Origin: Amycolatopsis sp. MtRt-6 | Lineage (GTDB): Bacteria; Actinomycetota; Actinomycetes; Mycobacteriales; Pseudonocardiaceae | DNA: 64,000 nucleotides | Direction: 5' to 3' | NCBI RefSeq assembly: GCF_017308975.1 | Contig: NZ_JADWPD010000045.1 | Span: forward strand, 1 to 64,000 | Part shown: positions 52,314 to 60,904 of the stretch, one piece after another | Layout of the letters: each line of letters begins with the position of its first letter | Position numbering within the stretch: position 1 is the first letter of the stretch | Program-made: the position numbers and the translations under genes | Notes under the pieces: generated by a model | What the model saw: the letters and a program-made list of their open reading frames with translations, nothing else | The model's database searches: none | What the model was told of the DNA's origin: nothing

Positions 52314-52327
52314 AGGACCAAGGGCCC
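52314..52327. promoter_or_regulatory. weak DosR-like box
   Basis: AGGACCAAGGGCCC, 10 of 14 core positions, in the gap between the divergent ABC ATPase and GAPDH genes. Confidence 0.3.
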
Positions 52328-52388
52328 TACGCACGAGGACGCGCGGTGCAGACCATCGAAGGGAACAAACGATGACAGGGAGAGACCC

Positions 52389-53399
52389 ATGACGGTAACG
52401 CTCGGGATCAACGGCTTCGGCAGGATCGGGCGGGACATCCTCCGGTGTGTGCTGGAAACGCCGGACAGCCCGATCGAAGTGGTCGCGGTCAACGACATCA
52501 CGTCCCCGGAGATGCTGGCGCACCTGCTCGCGCACGACTCCACCTACGGGCGGCTGCGCACGCCGGTCGAGGTCGTCGACGGCCAAGCGCTGCGCGTCGG
52601 CGACCACCTCATCCAGGTGAGCTCGACCGCGGACCCCGCGCAACTGCCGTGGGGCGAGTACGGCGTGGACGTCGTCGTCGAATCGACCGGCAAGTTCCGC
52701 ACCCGCGAAGCCGCCGGCGTGCACCTGGCCGCCGGAGCGAAGAAGGTCGTGATCTCCGCGCCCGGCAAGGACGTCGACGCGACCATTGTGCTCGGGGTCA
52801 ACGAAGGCGACTACGACCCCGCGAACCACCACATCATCTCCAACGCCTCCTGCACGACCAACTGCGTCGCGCCGATGGTGAAGGTGCTGCACTCGGCGTT
52901 CGGCATCCGGCGCGGCCTGCTCACCACGATCCACAGCTACACCGGCGACCAGGCCCTGCTGGACCGGCCGCACAAGGACCCGCGCCGCGCCCGCTCGGCG
53001 GCGGTCAACGTGGTACCCACGAGCACCGGTGCGGCCAAGGCGATCGGCTTGGTGCTGCCGGAACTGGCCGGCAAGCTCGACGGCGTCGCCGTGCGCGTCC
53101 CGGTCGAAGACGGCTCGCTGACCGACCTGACGGTCGAGCTCGAGCGCCCAGTGACGGCGGAGCAGGTGAACCAGGCGTTCGCCGAGGCGGCCGACGGCGA
53201 CCTGAAAGGCATTCTGCGCTACGCCGAAGCCCCCATCGTGTCCCGCGACATCATCGGCGACCCGGCGTCGTGCGTGTTCGACGCGGAGCTGACCAAGGCC
53301 GACTCGCACCTGGCGAAGGTGTTCGGCTGGTACGACAACGAGTGGGGCTACGCGACCCGCACGGTCGAGCTCGTGGAGCTGATCGGGCGATCGCTGTAG
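52389..53399 (+). CDS. gap: glyceraldehyde-3-phosphate dehydrogenase
   Basis: A 336-aa type I GAPDH: NAD motif GINGFGRIGR (about 6-15), catalytic SNASCTTNC with C155, and WYDNEWGYATR near the C-terminus. It oxidises glyceraldehyde 3-phosphate with NAD or NADP in central carbon metabolism. It is followed by a G/C-rich hairpin and lies within the dormancy-type island, so it may be an additional, hypoxia-specific copy. Start ATG 52389, weak GGGAG nearby. Confidence 0.92.
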   Translation: MTVTLGINGFGRIGRDILRCVLETPDSPIEVVAVNDITSPEMLAHLLAHDSTYGRLRTPVEVVDGQALRVGDHLIQVSSTADPAQLPWGEYGVDVVVESTGKFRTREAAGVHLAAGAKKVVISAPGKDVDATIVLGVNEGDYDPANHHIISNASCTTNCVAPMVKVLHSAFGIRRGLLTTIHSYTGDQALLDRPHKDPRRARSAAVNVVPTSTGAAKAIGLVLPELAGKLDGVAVRVPVEDGSLTDLTVELERPVTAEQVNQAFAEAADGDLKGILRYAEAPIVSRDIIGDPASCVFDAELTKADSHLAKVFGWYDNEWGYATRTVELVELIGRSL

Positions 53400-53410
53400 C
53401 GGCCGCTGCC

Positions 53411-53449
53411 ACGGGTGCCCGCCGGTGACCCGGCCCGGCGGGCGCCCGT
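53411..53449. terminator. hairpin after GAPDH
   Basis: A 15-bp inverted repeat (ACGGGTGCCCGCCGG / CCGGCGGGCGCCCGT, one G-U pair) between the convergent gap gene and the haemoglobin fragment. Confidence 0.65.
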
Positions 53450-53452
53450 TCC

Positions 53453-53767
53453 TCATGCCGGTGTGACGATGTCCTCCGACAACGGCGCGACGGCGCCGAT
53501 GATCGTCTCTGTGGTCTCCTCCGGCACCCCGGCGGCCAGGAGGGAGTCCGCGAGGTACTTCGCCACGAGGTCGAAGTGGTGCTGGGCAATGCCCCGGCCA
53601 CGGTGGACGTCCTTCATGGTCCGCCCGCGATACTCGTCAGGCCCGCCGAGGGCCGCCGCGAAGAACTCGACCTGCATCCCCTTCAGCCGGAGCATGCTCG
53701 TCCCGGTGAAGAACGGGGCCAGCTCCGCGTCGTCGGCCAGGACCCGCTCGTAGAAGTCAACCGCGGG
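53453..53767 (-). pseudogene. 5'-truncated group I truncated haemoglobin
   Basis: In this frame the sequence reads PAVDFYERVLADDAELAPFFTG, then MLRLKGMQVEFFAAALGG and DVHRGRGIAQHHFDLVAKYLAD, clear trHbN text including the proximal-His region. The N-terminal A/B helices and start are missing: an in-frame TAA at 53768-53770 precedes, just inside the end of the SQR-like gene. So it seems a 5' deletion fused the fragment to that gene. A shorter ORF from the ATG at 53695 (80 aa) is unlikely to be functional. Truncated haemoglobins detoxify NO in hypoxic actinobacteria. Confidence 0.7.
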
Positions 53768-55037
53768 TTAGATCGTTCTCACCGCGGAGCTGCTGTCGGT
53801 CGATCGGGACCGGGAACTGCTTGCCCGCGCGTGGCATCGCACTCGACAGGCCGGGCAGGTCCCGCCCGGGCAGCATGGTGTGCCAGTAGATCCACGGGAA
53901 CATCAGCCTGCCGAGGTGGTTGAGCCGCGACTCCTTCAGCAACGGCAAACCCGTGTCCGCCGGGTAGTGGCCGGGCAGCGGCTCCGTGTCGTAGTTGAAG
54001 TCGATAAGGAGCGCCTTGCCGAACCCGCTTTCGACGAAGCAGTTCGCGTGCCCGTCGAAGCTTCCGTCGAGTTCGCGGCCGTCGAGGAACTGACCGACGT
54101 TGCGGGCCAGCACCGCGCCCGCGAAGTGGGTTGCGGAGCTCACCTTGGCAGTGGGCAGCGAGGCTGCGTCCCCCAGAACGAAAACGTTGTCCCGTACCGT
54201 GGAACGCAGGGTGTGCTCATCGGCGCGGACGAAGCCGAACTCGTCGCCGAGGCCCGGCGATCGGTCCACATAGGACGCACCACCGTGTAGTGGGACGACC
54301 ACCGCCTGGTCGAAGGCGACTTCACGACCGTCGTAGGAAACGAGCCGGTTCCGGGTGCCGTCGACTTCGCCGGTGTTGAACCCGGTCACCAGCCGCACGC
54401 CCTTGGCTTCGAGCAGACCGGCCAGTGTCCGCGCGGCGACCGGTTTGGTGAACGCGGCATCGAGAGACGTGACGTAGGTCAGCTCGACCTGGTCGCGGAC
54501 GCCCCGCTCGGTGAAGTACCAATCGGCGAGGAAGCAGAACTCCAGCGGCGCGAGCGGGCTCTTGACCGGAAGGCCGACCACGTTCACGACAAGCCGGCCG
54601 CCGTGGAAAGCTTCGAGGGCCGACGCCAGACCGACGGCGCCGTCGAGGTCGTAGAAGGTGTCGACGTGCGAACGCCAGCCCGGGCCGGTCAGCCCGTCGG
54701 TCTCCTCCGGCAGCAGCCGCGCGCCGGTGGCGATCACCAGTACGTCGTAATCGAGGGTCGTGCCATCCGCCAGGTGCACCCGGTCGGTGTCGATGTCGAC
54801 CCGCCCGACTTCTCCACGGTGGTACCGGACCCCGTCGATCAGCTGGCGCGGGCGCGACCGGACGAGGTCATCGGCGTCGGCCATGCCGAACGGCACGAAC
54901 AGCAGCCCCGGCTGGTACACGTGGTCGTCGTCCTGGTCCACGACGGTGATCTCCGCGCCTTCGCCGAAATCACGGCGGAGACGGTTCGCCGCCAGGGTTC
55001 CGCCGGTGCCGCCGCCGAGGATCACGATGCGCTTCAT
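53757..55037 (-). CDS. SQR/NDH-like FAD oxidoreductase
   Basis: A 426-aa flavoprotein: FAD motif GGGTGG (about 8-13) and a second nucleotide region, ATGARLLPEE near 104, and VLGDAASLPTAKVSSATHFAG (about 288-308), all as in sulfide:quinone oxidoreductase relatives. The stop lies inside the haemoglobin fragment, whose reading frame overlaps it. Related to the protein at 48603-49862 but only distantly similar in local text. Possible role: quinone reduction under low oxygen. Confidence 0.75.
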   Translation of the reverse strand: MKRIVILGGGTGGTLAANRLRRDFGEGAEITVVDQDDDHVYQPGLLFVPFGMADADDLVRSRPRQLIDGVRYHRGEVGRVDIDTDRVHLADGTTLDYDVLVIATGARLLPEETDGLTGPGWRSHVDTFYDLDGAVGLASALEAFHGGRLVVNVVGLPVKSPLAPLEFCFLADWYFTERGVRDQVELTYVTSLDAAFTKPVAARTLAGLLEAKGVRLVTGFNTGEVDGTRNRLVSYDGREVAFDQAVVVPLHGGASYVDRSPGLGDEFGFVRADEHTLRSTVRDNVFVLGDAASLPTAKVSSATHFAGAVLARNVGQFLDGRELDGSFDGHANCFVESGFGKALLIDFNYDTEPLPGHYPADTGLPLLKESRLNHLGRLMFPWIYWHTMLPGRDLPGLSSAMPRAGKQFPVPIDRQQLRGENDLTRG

Positions 55038-55062
55038 CGCCGGCTCCGTTCGTCGAGGGTCC

Positions 55063-55722
55063 TCAGCGCGGCTGGGTGGCCGCCCCGTCGTCCTGCAGGT
55101 ACTTCAAGCGGTTGCGTACCGCGATCACGCCCGGCACTGCCTCGGTCAGCCATTCCGCGCGCTCCACCTCGCTACGCCGGTCGATCACGCCGCTGAGTGT
55201 CACGACACCGTCGTCGACCTGGACCCCGGCCGCCGAAAGGTCCGCCCAGATCGACCGCTGCAGGACTTCACGCTCGACGGTTTCCTTGATCTCCTCGTCC
55301 GGCCGCAGGAAGGCGCACAGGACGTCTCGGCGCGCGAGAACGCCCACGAGATGACCCGCGCCGTTCACGACGTAGAGGCAGCGCAGGTTCGCCTCCACCA
55401 ACCGCCGGGCCGCTCCTGCCACGGGTTCGTCCTTCGCCACGGTGGGCACGCGGCGGGTCATCAGCTCGCGCGCGGTCAGGCCTTGGGCCTTGGTCCACAC
55501 GCGCAGCCGCCCGAGCCCGCGCTCACGCCGGGCGTCCCGGCCGTGGCGAGCCAGCAGATCTGCCTCACCGACGACGCCGATCGGGCGCCGGTGCTCGTCC
55601 ACCACCGGGATCGCCGCGATGGCGTGCTCGGCCAGCAAGGCGACCAGCTCCTTGAACGACCTCCCGGGACCGGCCGACACGACCGGCCGGCTCATCAGGT
55701 CGGACACCAGCGGACCACGCAT
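55063..55722 (-). CDS. CBS-pair/BON-domain protein
   Basis: A 219-aa protein with two CBS motifs (SDLMSRPVVSAGP near 7-19, ARELMTRRVPTVAK near 83-96) and a C-terminal BON domain (QRSIWADLSAAGVQVDDGVVTLSGVID, about 150-175). CBS pairs bind adenosine nucleotides and often report energy state. GGAGGTGCAGTC precedes the ATG. A related gene is at 60905-61603. Divergent from the small PLDc_N protein gene. Confidence 0.85.
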   Translation of the reverse strand: MRGPLVSDLMSRPVVSAGPGRSFKELVALLAEHAIAAIPVVDEHRRPIGVVGEADLLARHGRDARRERGLGRLRVWTKAQGLTARELMTRRVPTVAKDEPVAGAARRLVEANLRCLYVVNGAGHLVGVLARRDVLCAFLRPDEEIKETVEREVLQRSIWADLSAAGVQVDDGVVTLSGVIDRRSEVERAEWLTEAVPGVIAVRNRLKYLQDDGAATQPR

Positions 55723-55807
55723 GACTGCACCTCCGTCGGAAACACTTCTCCGGCCACGGTAGGAGCCGGCAGGTGGTTCGCGCGGCAGGCTACGGTCCCC
55801 GGCCGAG

Positions 55808-55821
55808 AGGCCTTTCGCCCC
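55808..55821. promoter_or_regulatory. weak DosR-like box
   Basis: AGGCCTTTCGCCCC, 10 of 14 core positions, in the divergent gap of CBS/BON and PLDc_N genes. Confidence 0.3.
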
Positions 55822-55876
55822 TTTGCGCCGGGGATTCCGATGCCGTTGCCTGGAAGCCCGATGAGAGGAGCACGAC

Positions 55877-56122
55877 ATGGGACACCACAAGCGGTGGCGT
55901 GACCTGACCGCGCGGCAGCGCACGGGAATCGGCGCCGCGGCGAGCGTGCAGCTCCTGCTCGCCGCAGCGGCCTGGTGGGACCTCGCCCGGCTGCCCGCCG
56001 ACCGCGTCCGCGGGCCGAAGTGGCTGTGGACCCTGGTGATCGCCGTGAACTACGTCGGGCCGGTGGTCTACTTCGCGTGCGCGCGGGTCCCGCGGGCGAC
56101 GACGACCGGGCAAAGCGCGTAG
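55877..56122 (+). CDS. PLDc_N-domain small membrane protein
   Basis: An 81-aa protein with two hydrophobic helices (about 17-37 and 48-67) and an RGPKWLWTLVIAVNYVGPVVYF core typical of phospholipase D-nuclease N-terminal (PLDc_N) domain proteins. GAGAGGAG precedes the ATG. Its last 55 nt overlap the convergent universal stress gene. Function unknown. Confidence 0.7.
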   Translation: MGHHKRWRDLTARQRTGIGAAASVQLLLAAAAWWDLARLPADRVRGPKWLWTLVIAVNYVGPVVYFACARVPRATTTGQSA

Positions 56123-56961
56123 GACATCAGCGACTGGCTCGTCGAGCCCAAGGCCAGGCCGCTGAACCCGCCCCGGCCGCGGCTGCCGACCACGAGCAGT
56201 TGCGCCCGGTCGGCGAGGTCGAGCAGCTGCTCGGCCGGGCGTCCGGCCCGCACGACGCGGTCGACGACCACGTCCGGGTACTTCTCCTGCCAGCCGGCCA
56301 GCCGCTGGGCGAGCAGTTCGTGTTCGTGCTCCTCCATCGCCGTGCTGTCCATCGTCCACCGGCCTTCTTCGAAGATGGCGGCCAAGAACGCTTCGTGCCA
56401 GCAGTGGACCGCGATCAGCCGCGCACGCCGCCAGGACGCCTCCTGGAACGCGACCGCGATGGCCTCCTCGCTCGCTGAAGTGCCGTCGACGCCCACGACG
56501 ACCGGTCCTTCGGCCGGCGGCTCGTCTTCCCCGGTATGTGCCCGGATCAGTGCGACCGGGCACGGCGCGTGGGCGGCCAGCGCCACCGAGACCGACCCGA
56601 GCAGCACCCGGCCGAGCGGGCGCAGGCCCGGCGTCCCGAGCACGATCATCGTCGCGCCTTCCGCTTCGGCGAGCAACGCCTCGGCGGGCCGTTCCGACCG
56701 CACCACGGTCTCGACACCAGTACCGGACGCGACGGCACGGGCCTCGGCGAGCATGCGCTCGCCCCGCGCACCGACCGCCTGCTGGATCTGCTCGAACGTC
56801 GGGTCGCCCCGCGGGTAGGGCGGGGGCAGCTCGGGCAGGGCATGGACCAGGCGCAGACCGAGGTTTCGTTCCCGCGCGACGCGCGCCGCCCAGCGGACCG
56901 CCATGAGCGCGCCCTCAGAGCCGTCGACGCCGACCACCATTGCTGAAGCCGATCCGGTCAT
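56068..56961 (-). CDS. tandem universal stress protein
   Basis: A 297-aa protein with two UspA domains; both show the ATP loop G-x2-G-x9-G-S: GTPGLRPLGRVLLGS (about 107-121) and GSRGRGGFSGLALGS (about 260-274). Such tandem USPs (like Rv2005c) are core DosR-regulon members. Its last bases overlap the opposite-strand PLDc_N gene. Two DosR-like boxes lie in the gap upstream. Confidence 0.9.
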   Translation of the reverse strand: MTGSASAMVVGVDGSEGALMAVRWAARVARERNLGLRLVHALPELPPPYPRGDPTFEQIQQAVGARGERMLAEARAVASGTGVETVVRSERPAEALLAEAEGATMIVLGTPGLRPLGRVLLGSVSVALAAHAPCPVALIRAHTGEDEPPAEGPVVVGVDGTSASEEAIAVAFQEASWRRARLIAVHCWHEAFLAAIFEEGRWTMDSTAMEEHEHELLAQRLAGWQEKYPDVVVDRVVRAGRPAEQLLDLADRAQLLVVGSRGRGGFSGLALGSTSQSLMSYALCPVVVARGTRAHAK

Positions 56962-57045
56962 CCCGCTTCCCCTTTCGCGTCACTGCTCACGGCAAGTCAA
57001 CCGGCCGAAGCCGCCTCCGGCGCGGGGCTTCCGCCCTTGTTCCGC

Positions 57046-57059
57046 AGGACTTTGGTCCA
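57046..57059. promoter_or_regulatory. DosR-like box
   Basis: AGGACTTTGGTCCA matches 11 of 14 core positions, between the divergent universal stress and DoxX-like genes. A second weak site GGGACCTTCGACTC (10 of 14) lies at 57105-57118. Confidence 0.45.
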
Positions 57060-57178
57060 TTCACCGCGGTCCCCGCGAACGAGCGCCCAAGGGCCTCCCG
57101 GCCGGGGACCTTCGACTCCAGACCGCGCCGCGGCGACGGCAGAAGCTGATGGCAGCAACGAAAGAACGGAGGTTTCCC

Positions 57179-57787
57179 ATGTCCATCCGACCGGATGAAA
57201 AGAAGACCACGTCGAACCGCGTCCCGACCCAGCGGGCCACCGAGCCGGCGACAGTCCCCGACTTCGTCGCCGAACCGACGATCGCCGGGAAGTCCCTGGC
57301 TGTTCTCCGGTTCGCCACGGGATTCGTGTTCCTGTGGGCGTTCCTGGACAAGCTGTTCGGCTTCGGCTACGCAACTCCGGCCAAGGGCGCCTGGATCAAC
57401 GGCGGCTCGCCGACCAAGGGATTCCTCAGCGGTGTCCACGTCGGACCGTTCGAGTCGATGTTCCACGCCTGGGCCGGCACCTGGTGGGCGAACTGGCTGT
57501 TCATGCTCGGCCTCGCCGCCGTCGGCATCGCCGTCATCGCGGGCATCGGCCTGCGCCTGAGCGCCATCGCCGGCAGCCTCATGATGCTCCTGATGTGGGC
57601 CGCCGAATGGCCGTTCGCCCTCAGCACCAGCACCGGCGAAGCGACGCACTCCACCAACCCCGTCATCGACTACCACATCATCTACGCACTGGTCCTCATC
57701 GTGCTGGCAGCCGCCGCGGCCGGGAACACGTGGGGTATCGGCCGTCGCTGGGCCGTCCTCGTCGGCGACCGCAAGTGGCTGCGGTGA
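57179..57787 (+). CDS. DoxX/TQO-type membrane protein
   Basis: A 202-aa protein with four to five hydrophobic helices from residue 40 on, with FLWAFLDKLFGFGYATPAKGAW and WMAEWPF-like stretches typical of DoxX/thiosulfate:quinone oxidoreductase small subunits. GGAGGTTTCCC precedes the ATG at 57179; the longer frame to 56903 is a shadow. A terminator follows its stop. Confidence 0.75.
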   Translation: MSIRPDEKKTTSNRVPTQRATEPATVPDFVAEPTIAGKSLAVLRFATGFVFLWAFLDKLFGFGYATPAKGAWINGGSPTKGFLSGVHVGPFESMFHAWAGTWWANWLFMLGLAAVGIAVIAGIGLRLSAIAGSLMMLLMWAAEWPFALSTSTGEATHSTNPVIDYHIIYALVLIVLAAAAAGNTWGIGRRWAVLVGDRKWLR

Positions 57788-57801
57788 ATCGAATGTCATC
57801 C

Positions 57802-57831
57802 ATGGGCGCCCGCCGACCGGCGGGCGCCCAT
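57802..57831. terminator. 13-bp hairpin after DoxX-like gene
   Basis: ATGGGCGCCCGCC / GGCGGGCGCCCAT with a 4-nt loop. Confidence 0.7.
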
Positions 57832-57857
57832 TCCCGCTGTCCGGACAAGGAGAAGAA

Positions 57858-58895
57858 ATGAAGGCACTCGTGTACGACGGCCCCGGCCGGCGCAGCTGGA
57901 CCGACCACGCCGACCCCGAATTGACCGCACCCACCGACGCGATCGTGCGGATCGACGCGGTCACCATCTGCGGCACCGATCTGCACATCCTCAAGGGCGA
58001 CGTCCCCGAGGTCGAGCGCGGCCGGATCCTGGGCCACGAAGCGGTCGGCACCATCGTCGACACCGGCTCAGCCGTCACAGGTGTCAAGGCCGGCGACAAC
58101 GTCCTGATTTCCTGCATCTCCGCCTGCGGGCGCTGTGAGTACTGCCGGGCCGCGGCCTACGGCCAGTGCCTCGGCGGCGGGGGCTGGATCCTCGGCCACA
58201 CGACCGACGGCGTCCAAGCCGAGTACGCGCGCGTCCCGTTCGCCGACACCTCGACCTACGTGCTGCCCTCCGGCGTGAGCGACGAGTCCGCGCTGATGCT
58301 CGCCGACATCGTCCCGACGTCCTACGAGGTCGGCGTGCGCAACGGCGGCGTCAAACCGGGCGACACGGTGGTGATCGTCGGAGCCGGGCCGATCGGCCTG
58401 GCCGCGGTCGCCAACGCCCAGCTGTTCTCCCCCAGCACGATCATCGTCGTCGACCGGGAACCGGCCCGGCTGGACGCGGCGAAGTCGTTCGGCGCCGACG
58501 TGCTGGTGCGGCCGGGCGAAGCGGTCACCGCGGTGGCCGAAGCGAGCGGCGGGCTCGGCGCGGACGTCGCCATCGAGGCCGTCGGCATCCCGGAAACGTT
58601 CGAACTGTGCACGAAGCTGGTCCGTCCTGGCGGGCACGTGGCGAACGTCGGCGTCCACGGCGCCCCGGCGACGCTGCACCTCGAGGAACTGTGGATCAAG
58701 AACGTCACGATCACCACGGGCCTGGTCGACACCTCCAGCACACCGATGCTGCTGCGCATGCTCGCGGCGGGCCGGCTGGACACCAACCGGTTCATCACCC
58801 ACCGGTTCGGGCTCGACGAGATGGACGAGGCCTACGACGTCTTCGCCCACCCACAGGACAGCAACGCACTGAAGGTCGCCCTGTTCCGCAGCTGA
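57858..58895 (+). CDS. zinc-dependent alcohol dehydrogenase
   Basis: A 345-aa MDR dehydrogenase: catalytic C38 and H60-E61; structural zinc C90, C93, C96, C104; NAD motif GAGPIG near 175-180. It resembles secondary-alcohol/threonine-type enzymes more than AdhP at 21853. It lies after the DoxX-like terminator on the same strand and ends just before a perfect 18-bp hairpin. AAGGAGAAG precedes the ATG. Confidence 0.88.
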   Translation: MKALVYDGPGRRSWTDHADPELTAPTDAIVRIDAVTICGTDLHILKGDVPEVERGRILGHEAVGTIVDTGSAVTGVKAGDNVLISCISACGRCEYCRAAAYGQCLGGGGWILGHTTDGVQAEYARVPFADTSTYVLPSGVSDESALMLADIVPTSYEVGVRNGGVKPGDTVVIVGAGPIGLAAVANAQLFSPSTIIVVDREPARLDAAKSFGADVLVRPGEAVTAVAEASGGLGADVAIEAVGIPETFELCTKLVRPGGHVANVGVHGAPATLHLEELWIKNVTITTGLVDTSSTPMLLRMLAAGRLDTNRFITHRFGLDEMDEAYDVFAHPQDSNALKVALFRS

Positions 58896-58904
58896 GCGCC
58901 CCAG

Positions 58905-58952
58905 GGTGGCGTCAGACGCACCCAAGCCGCCTTCGGTGCGTCTGACGCCACC
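58905..58952. terminator. 18-bp perfect hairpin
   Basis: GGTGGCGTCAGACGCACC and its exact complement flank a 12-nt loop, directly after the alcohol dehydrogenase stop. Confidence 0.75.
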
Positions 58953-59002
58953 GTTCGCCAACGTGACACGAAGGAGAAGTCCACAAGACAAGGAGGAAAC
59001 CG

Positions 59003-60820
59003 ATGTCACGGTTACCCAGGTCTGCCGGAGCGGTGTTGTCGGCGATCGCACTCTGCCTCGCCGCGACGGCGGGGCCCGCGTTCGGTGCCGACACGCAGCC
59101 GGCCCGGCAGGACTCCCCGGAAAGCACGGCGACCGCCGTCCCCGATGAACCCGCCGCCGGGCCTACGCCGACTTCCCCCGCAACGACGACGGCACCCGCA
59201 CCATCCAGACCGGCCGCGACCTCCCCGACGCCCACGACCGAAGCGGCGACTGCCGAGCCGTCTCCATCCAAGCCGACACCCAGCACACCGACCGCCACGG
59301 CAGCCCAGCCGGCCGCGCCCGCACCCGACATGGCGGACTTGCGGTTGTCGGTGTGGTTCGACAAGGACGCCTATCTCGCCCAAGAACCGATCACCGCGCA
59401 CGCCACAGTCACCAATGTGGGTACCGCCGCGGCGGGTGAGGCCAGGGTGAACTCCACCGGTAACCTGTCGAGCGAGTCCTGGGCGACGCTGTCGCCGTCC
59501 GGAGCACCGATCGAGCCGGGCCAGACCGTGGAAAGCCGCACCACCGGGTACGTCACGACCGATTCCGGCCCCTTGACCATCACCGTCACGGTCCGGCTGC
59601 TCGGCGACCAGGCGGACGCGAACCCTACGGACAACGCCGTCACGGCTTCCGTCCCGGTCACCCACGTCCGCGGTAGCTACCGTGGAACCGTCTACGGCGA
59701 CCGCAACGGGAATCGCACGATGGATCCCGGCGAAGCCCTCTCCGGGATCCGGGTCGGTACTTCGGGAGGGAACCCGAACGTCGTCCGCACCGCGGTCACC
59801 GACGCCGAAGGACACTTCGTTTTCCTGGATCTGCCGGCAGGCGGTTACTGGACCTGGTTCGACAGCACCGATTGGCATCTGACGGCACCGAGTGTCGAAG
59901 TGACCGGGATGAACGACCCCGACGTCCTGATCCGCGGCGTGCCCTCGGCCGCCACCTGGCTGTCTGCGTCCGCAGAGTTCACGCGGGGGTCGTACCGCGT
60001 GAACGACGTCGCGCACCTGACCATGACCTTGACCAACAAGGGAACGGCGCTGATGACGAACCTGACCGCCGACTGCTGGGCCACTGCCGCCGGCCAGGTG
60101 GACACCGGGAAGCTGGCCGCAAGCGGGCCGGGAGTTGCCGTGCCCTCCGGTGCCACGCGAACCGTCGACATGACGGTCCGGATCACGGAGGAGGCGGCCA
60201 CCGAAGGAAACCTGCGCGTGTGGTGTTCGGTCGGGGCACCGCCGCACCTCAACGGACCGTCTGCCGTCCGGGCGACCGCCAGGGTTCCCGGCGGCATGGC
60301 CCCGAAGGTCGTCGGCTACCTCGGGCTCTTCCGGTACAAGCCCATTCTCGGGTTCCCCTCGAGCGACCCCTTGCCCGGGGTGAAGGTCTACCTCCGGAAC
60401 CAGGTCACCGGGGCGGTCGTCGCTCGCGCGGTGTCCGGAACCGGCGGCGACTTCACGTTCTACGAGGTGCCGGCCGGCATCTACGAATTCGGGATCGTCG
60501 GCCCCTGGCGGCTGGTGTACACCGATCCGGAGTTCCTGGTACGCGATGGTGAGAACGGGGTCATCCAGACCATTCCCTACAACCATCACATCATCGTCGT
60601 TCCCGGACCGAACCAGGCCGATCCTGATCCCGCACCGCAGCCCGGCGGTCAGCCCGCGCCGACGTTCCCGGCCGCAGTGGCGCCGCGGCCGGTCGCGGCA
60701 CAACCGGCCGGCCTGGCGACGACGGGTGTCGAGGTGACCTGGCTGGCACTGAGCGCCTTCCTCACCACGATCATCGGTGTAGGGCTCGTATTCGGCACCG
60801 TTCGAAGGCGTCCGCGGTAG
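59003..60820 (+). CDS. LAXTG-anchored surface protein with B-type domains
   Basis: A 605-aa protein. It has a signal peptide (about 1-28), a Thr/Pro/Ala-rich linker (about 30-110) and three beta-sandwich-like domains, including VYGDRNGNRTMDPGEALSGIRV (about 228-249) as in SdrD/Cna B-type repeats. The C-terminal sorting signal is LATTG (571-575), a hydrophobic helix and a final RRRPR. LAXTG is the site of class E sortases in high-GC actinobacteria. So it is probably covalently attached to the cell wall. It ends before a 13-bp terminator. Confidence 0.8.
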   Translation: MSRLPRSAGAVLSAIALCLAATAGPAFGADTQPARQDSPESTATAVPDEPAAGPTPTSPATTTAPAPSRPAATSPTPTTEAATAEPSPSKPTPSTPTATAAQPAAPAPDMADLRLSVWFDKDAYLAQEPITAHATVTNVGTAAAGEARVNSTGNLSSESWATLSPSGAPIEPGQTVESRTTGYVTTDSGPLTITVTVRLLGDQADANPTDNAVTASVPVTHVRGSYRGTVYGDRNGNRTMDPGEALSGIRVGTSGGNPNVVRTAVTDAEGHFVFLDLPAGGYWTWFDSTDWHLTAPSVEVTGMNDPDVLIRGVPSAATWLSASAEFTRGSYRVNDVAHLTMTLTNKGTALMTNLTADCWATAAGQVDTGKLAASGPGVAVPSGATRTVDMTVRITEEAATEGNLRVWCSVGAPPHLNGPSAVRATARVPGGMAPKVVGYLGLFRYKPILGFPSSDPLPGVKVYLRNQVTGAVVARAVSGTGGDFTFYEVPAGIYEFGIVGPWRLVYTDPEFLVRDGENGVIQTIPYNHHIIVVPGPNQADPDPAPQPGGQPAPTFPAAVAPRPVAAQPAGLATTGVEVTWLALSAFLTTIIGVGLVFGTVRRRPR

Positions 60821-60861
60821 TTCGGCTGAAGCGGTCGTCATCGCTTCACCGGGAACACAGA

Positions 60862-60892
60862 GGGGCCACCGTCCGGTATGGACGGTGGCCCC
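60862..60892. terminator. 13-bp hairpin between convergent genes
   Basis: GGGGCCACCGTCC / GGACGGTGGCCCC with a 5-nt loop, between the surface protein and the CBS/BON gene. Confidence 0.7.
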
Positions 60893-60904
60893 TTCGCCGC
60901 TCTT

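Noticed and set aside
59012..60841. 609-aa minus-strand ORF opposite the surface protein
   Set aside because: Mirror-frame shadow without any domain; the plus strand has a signal peptide and LATTG sorting motif.
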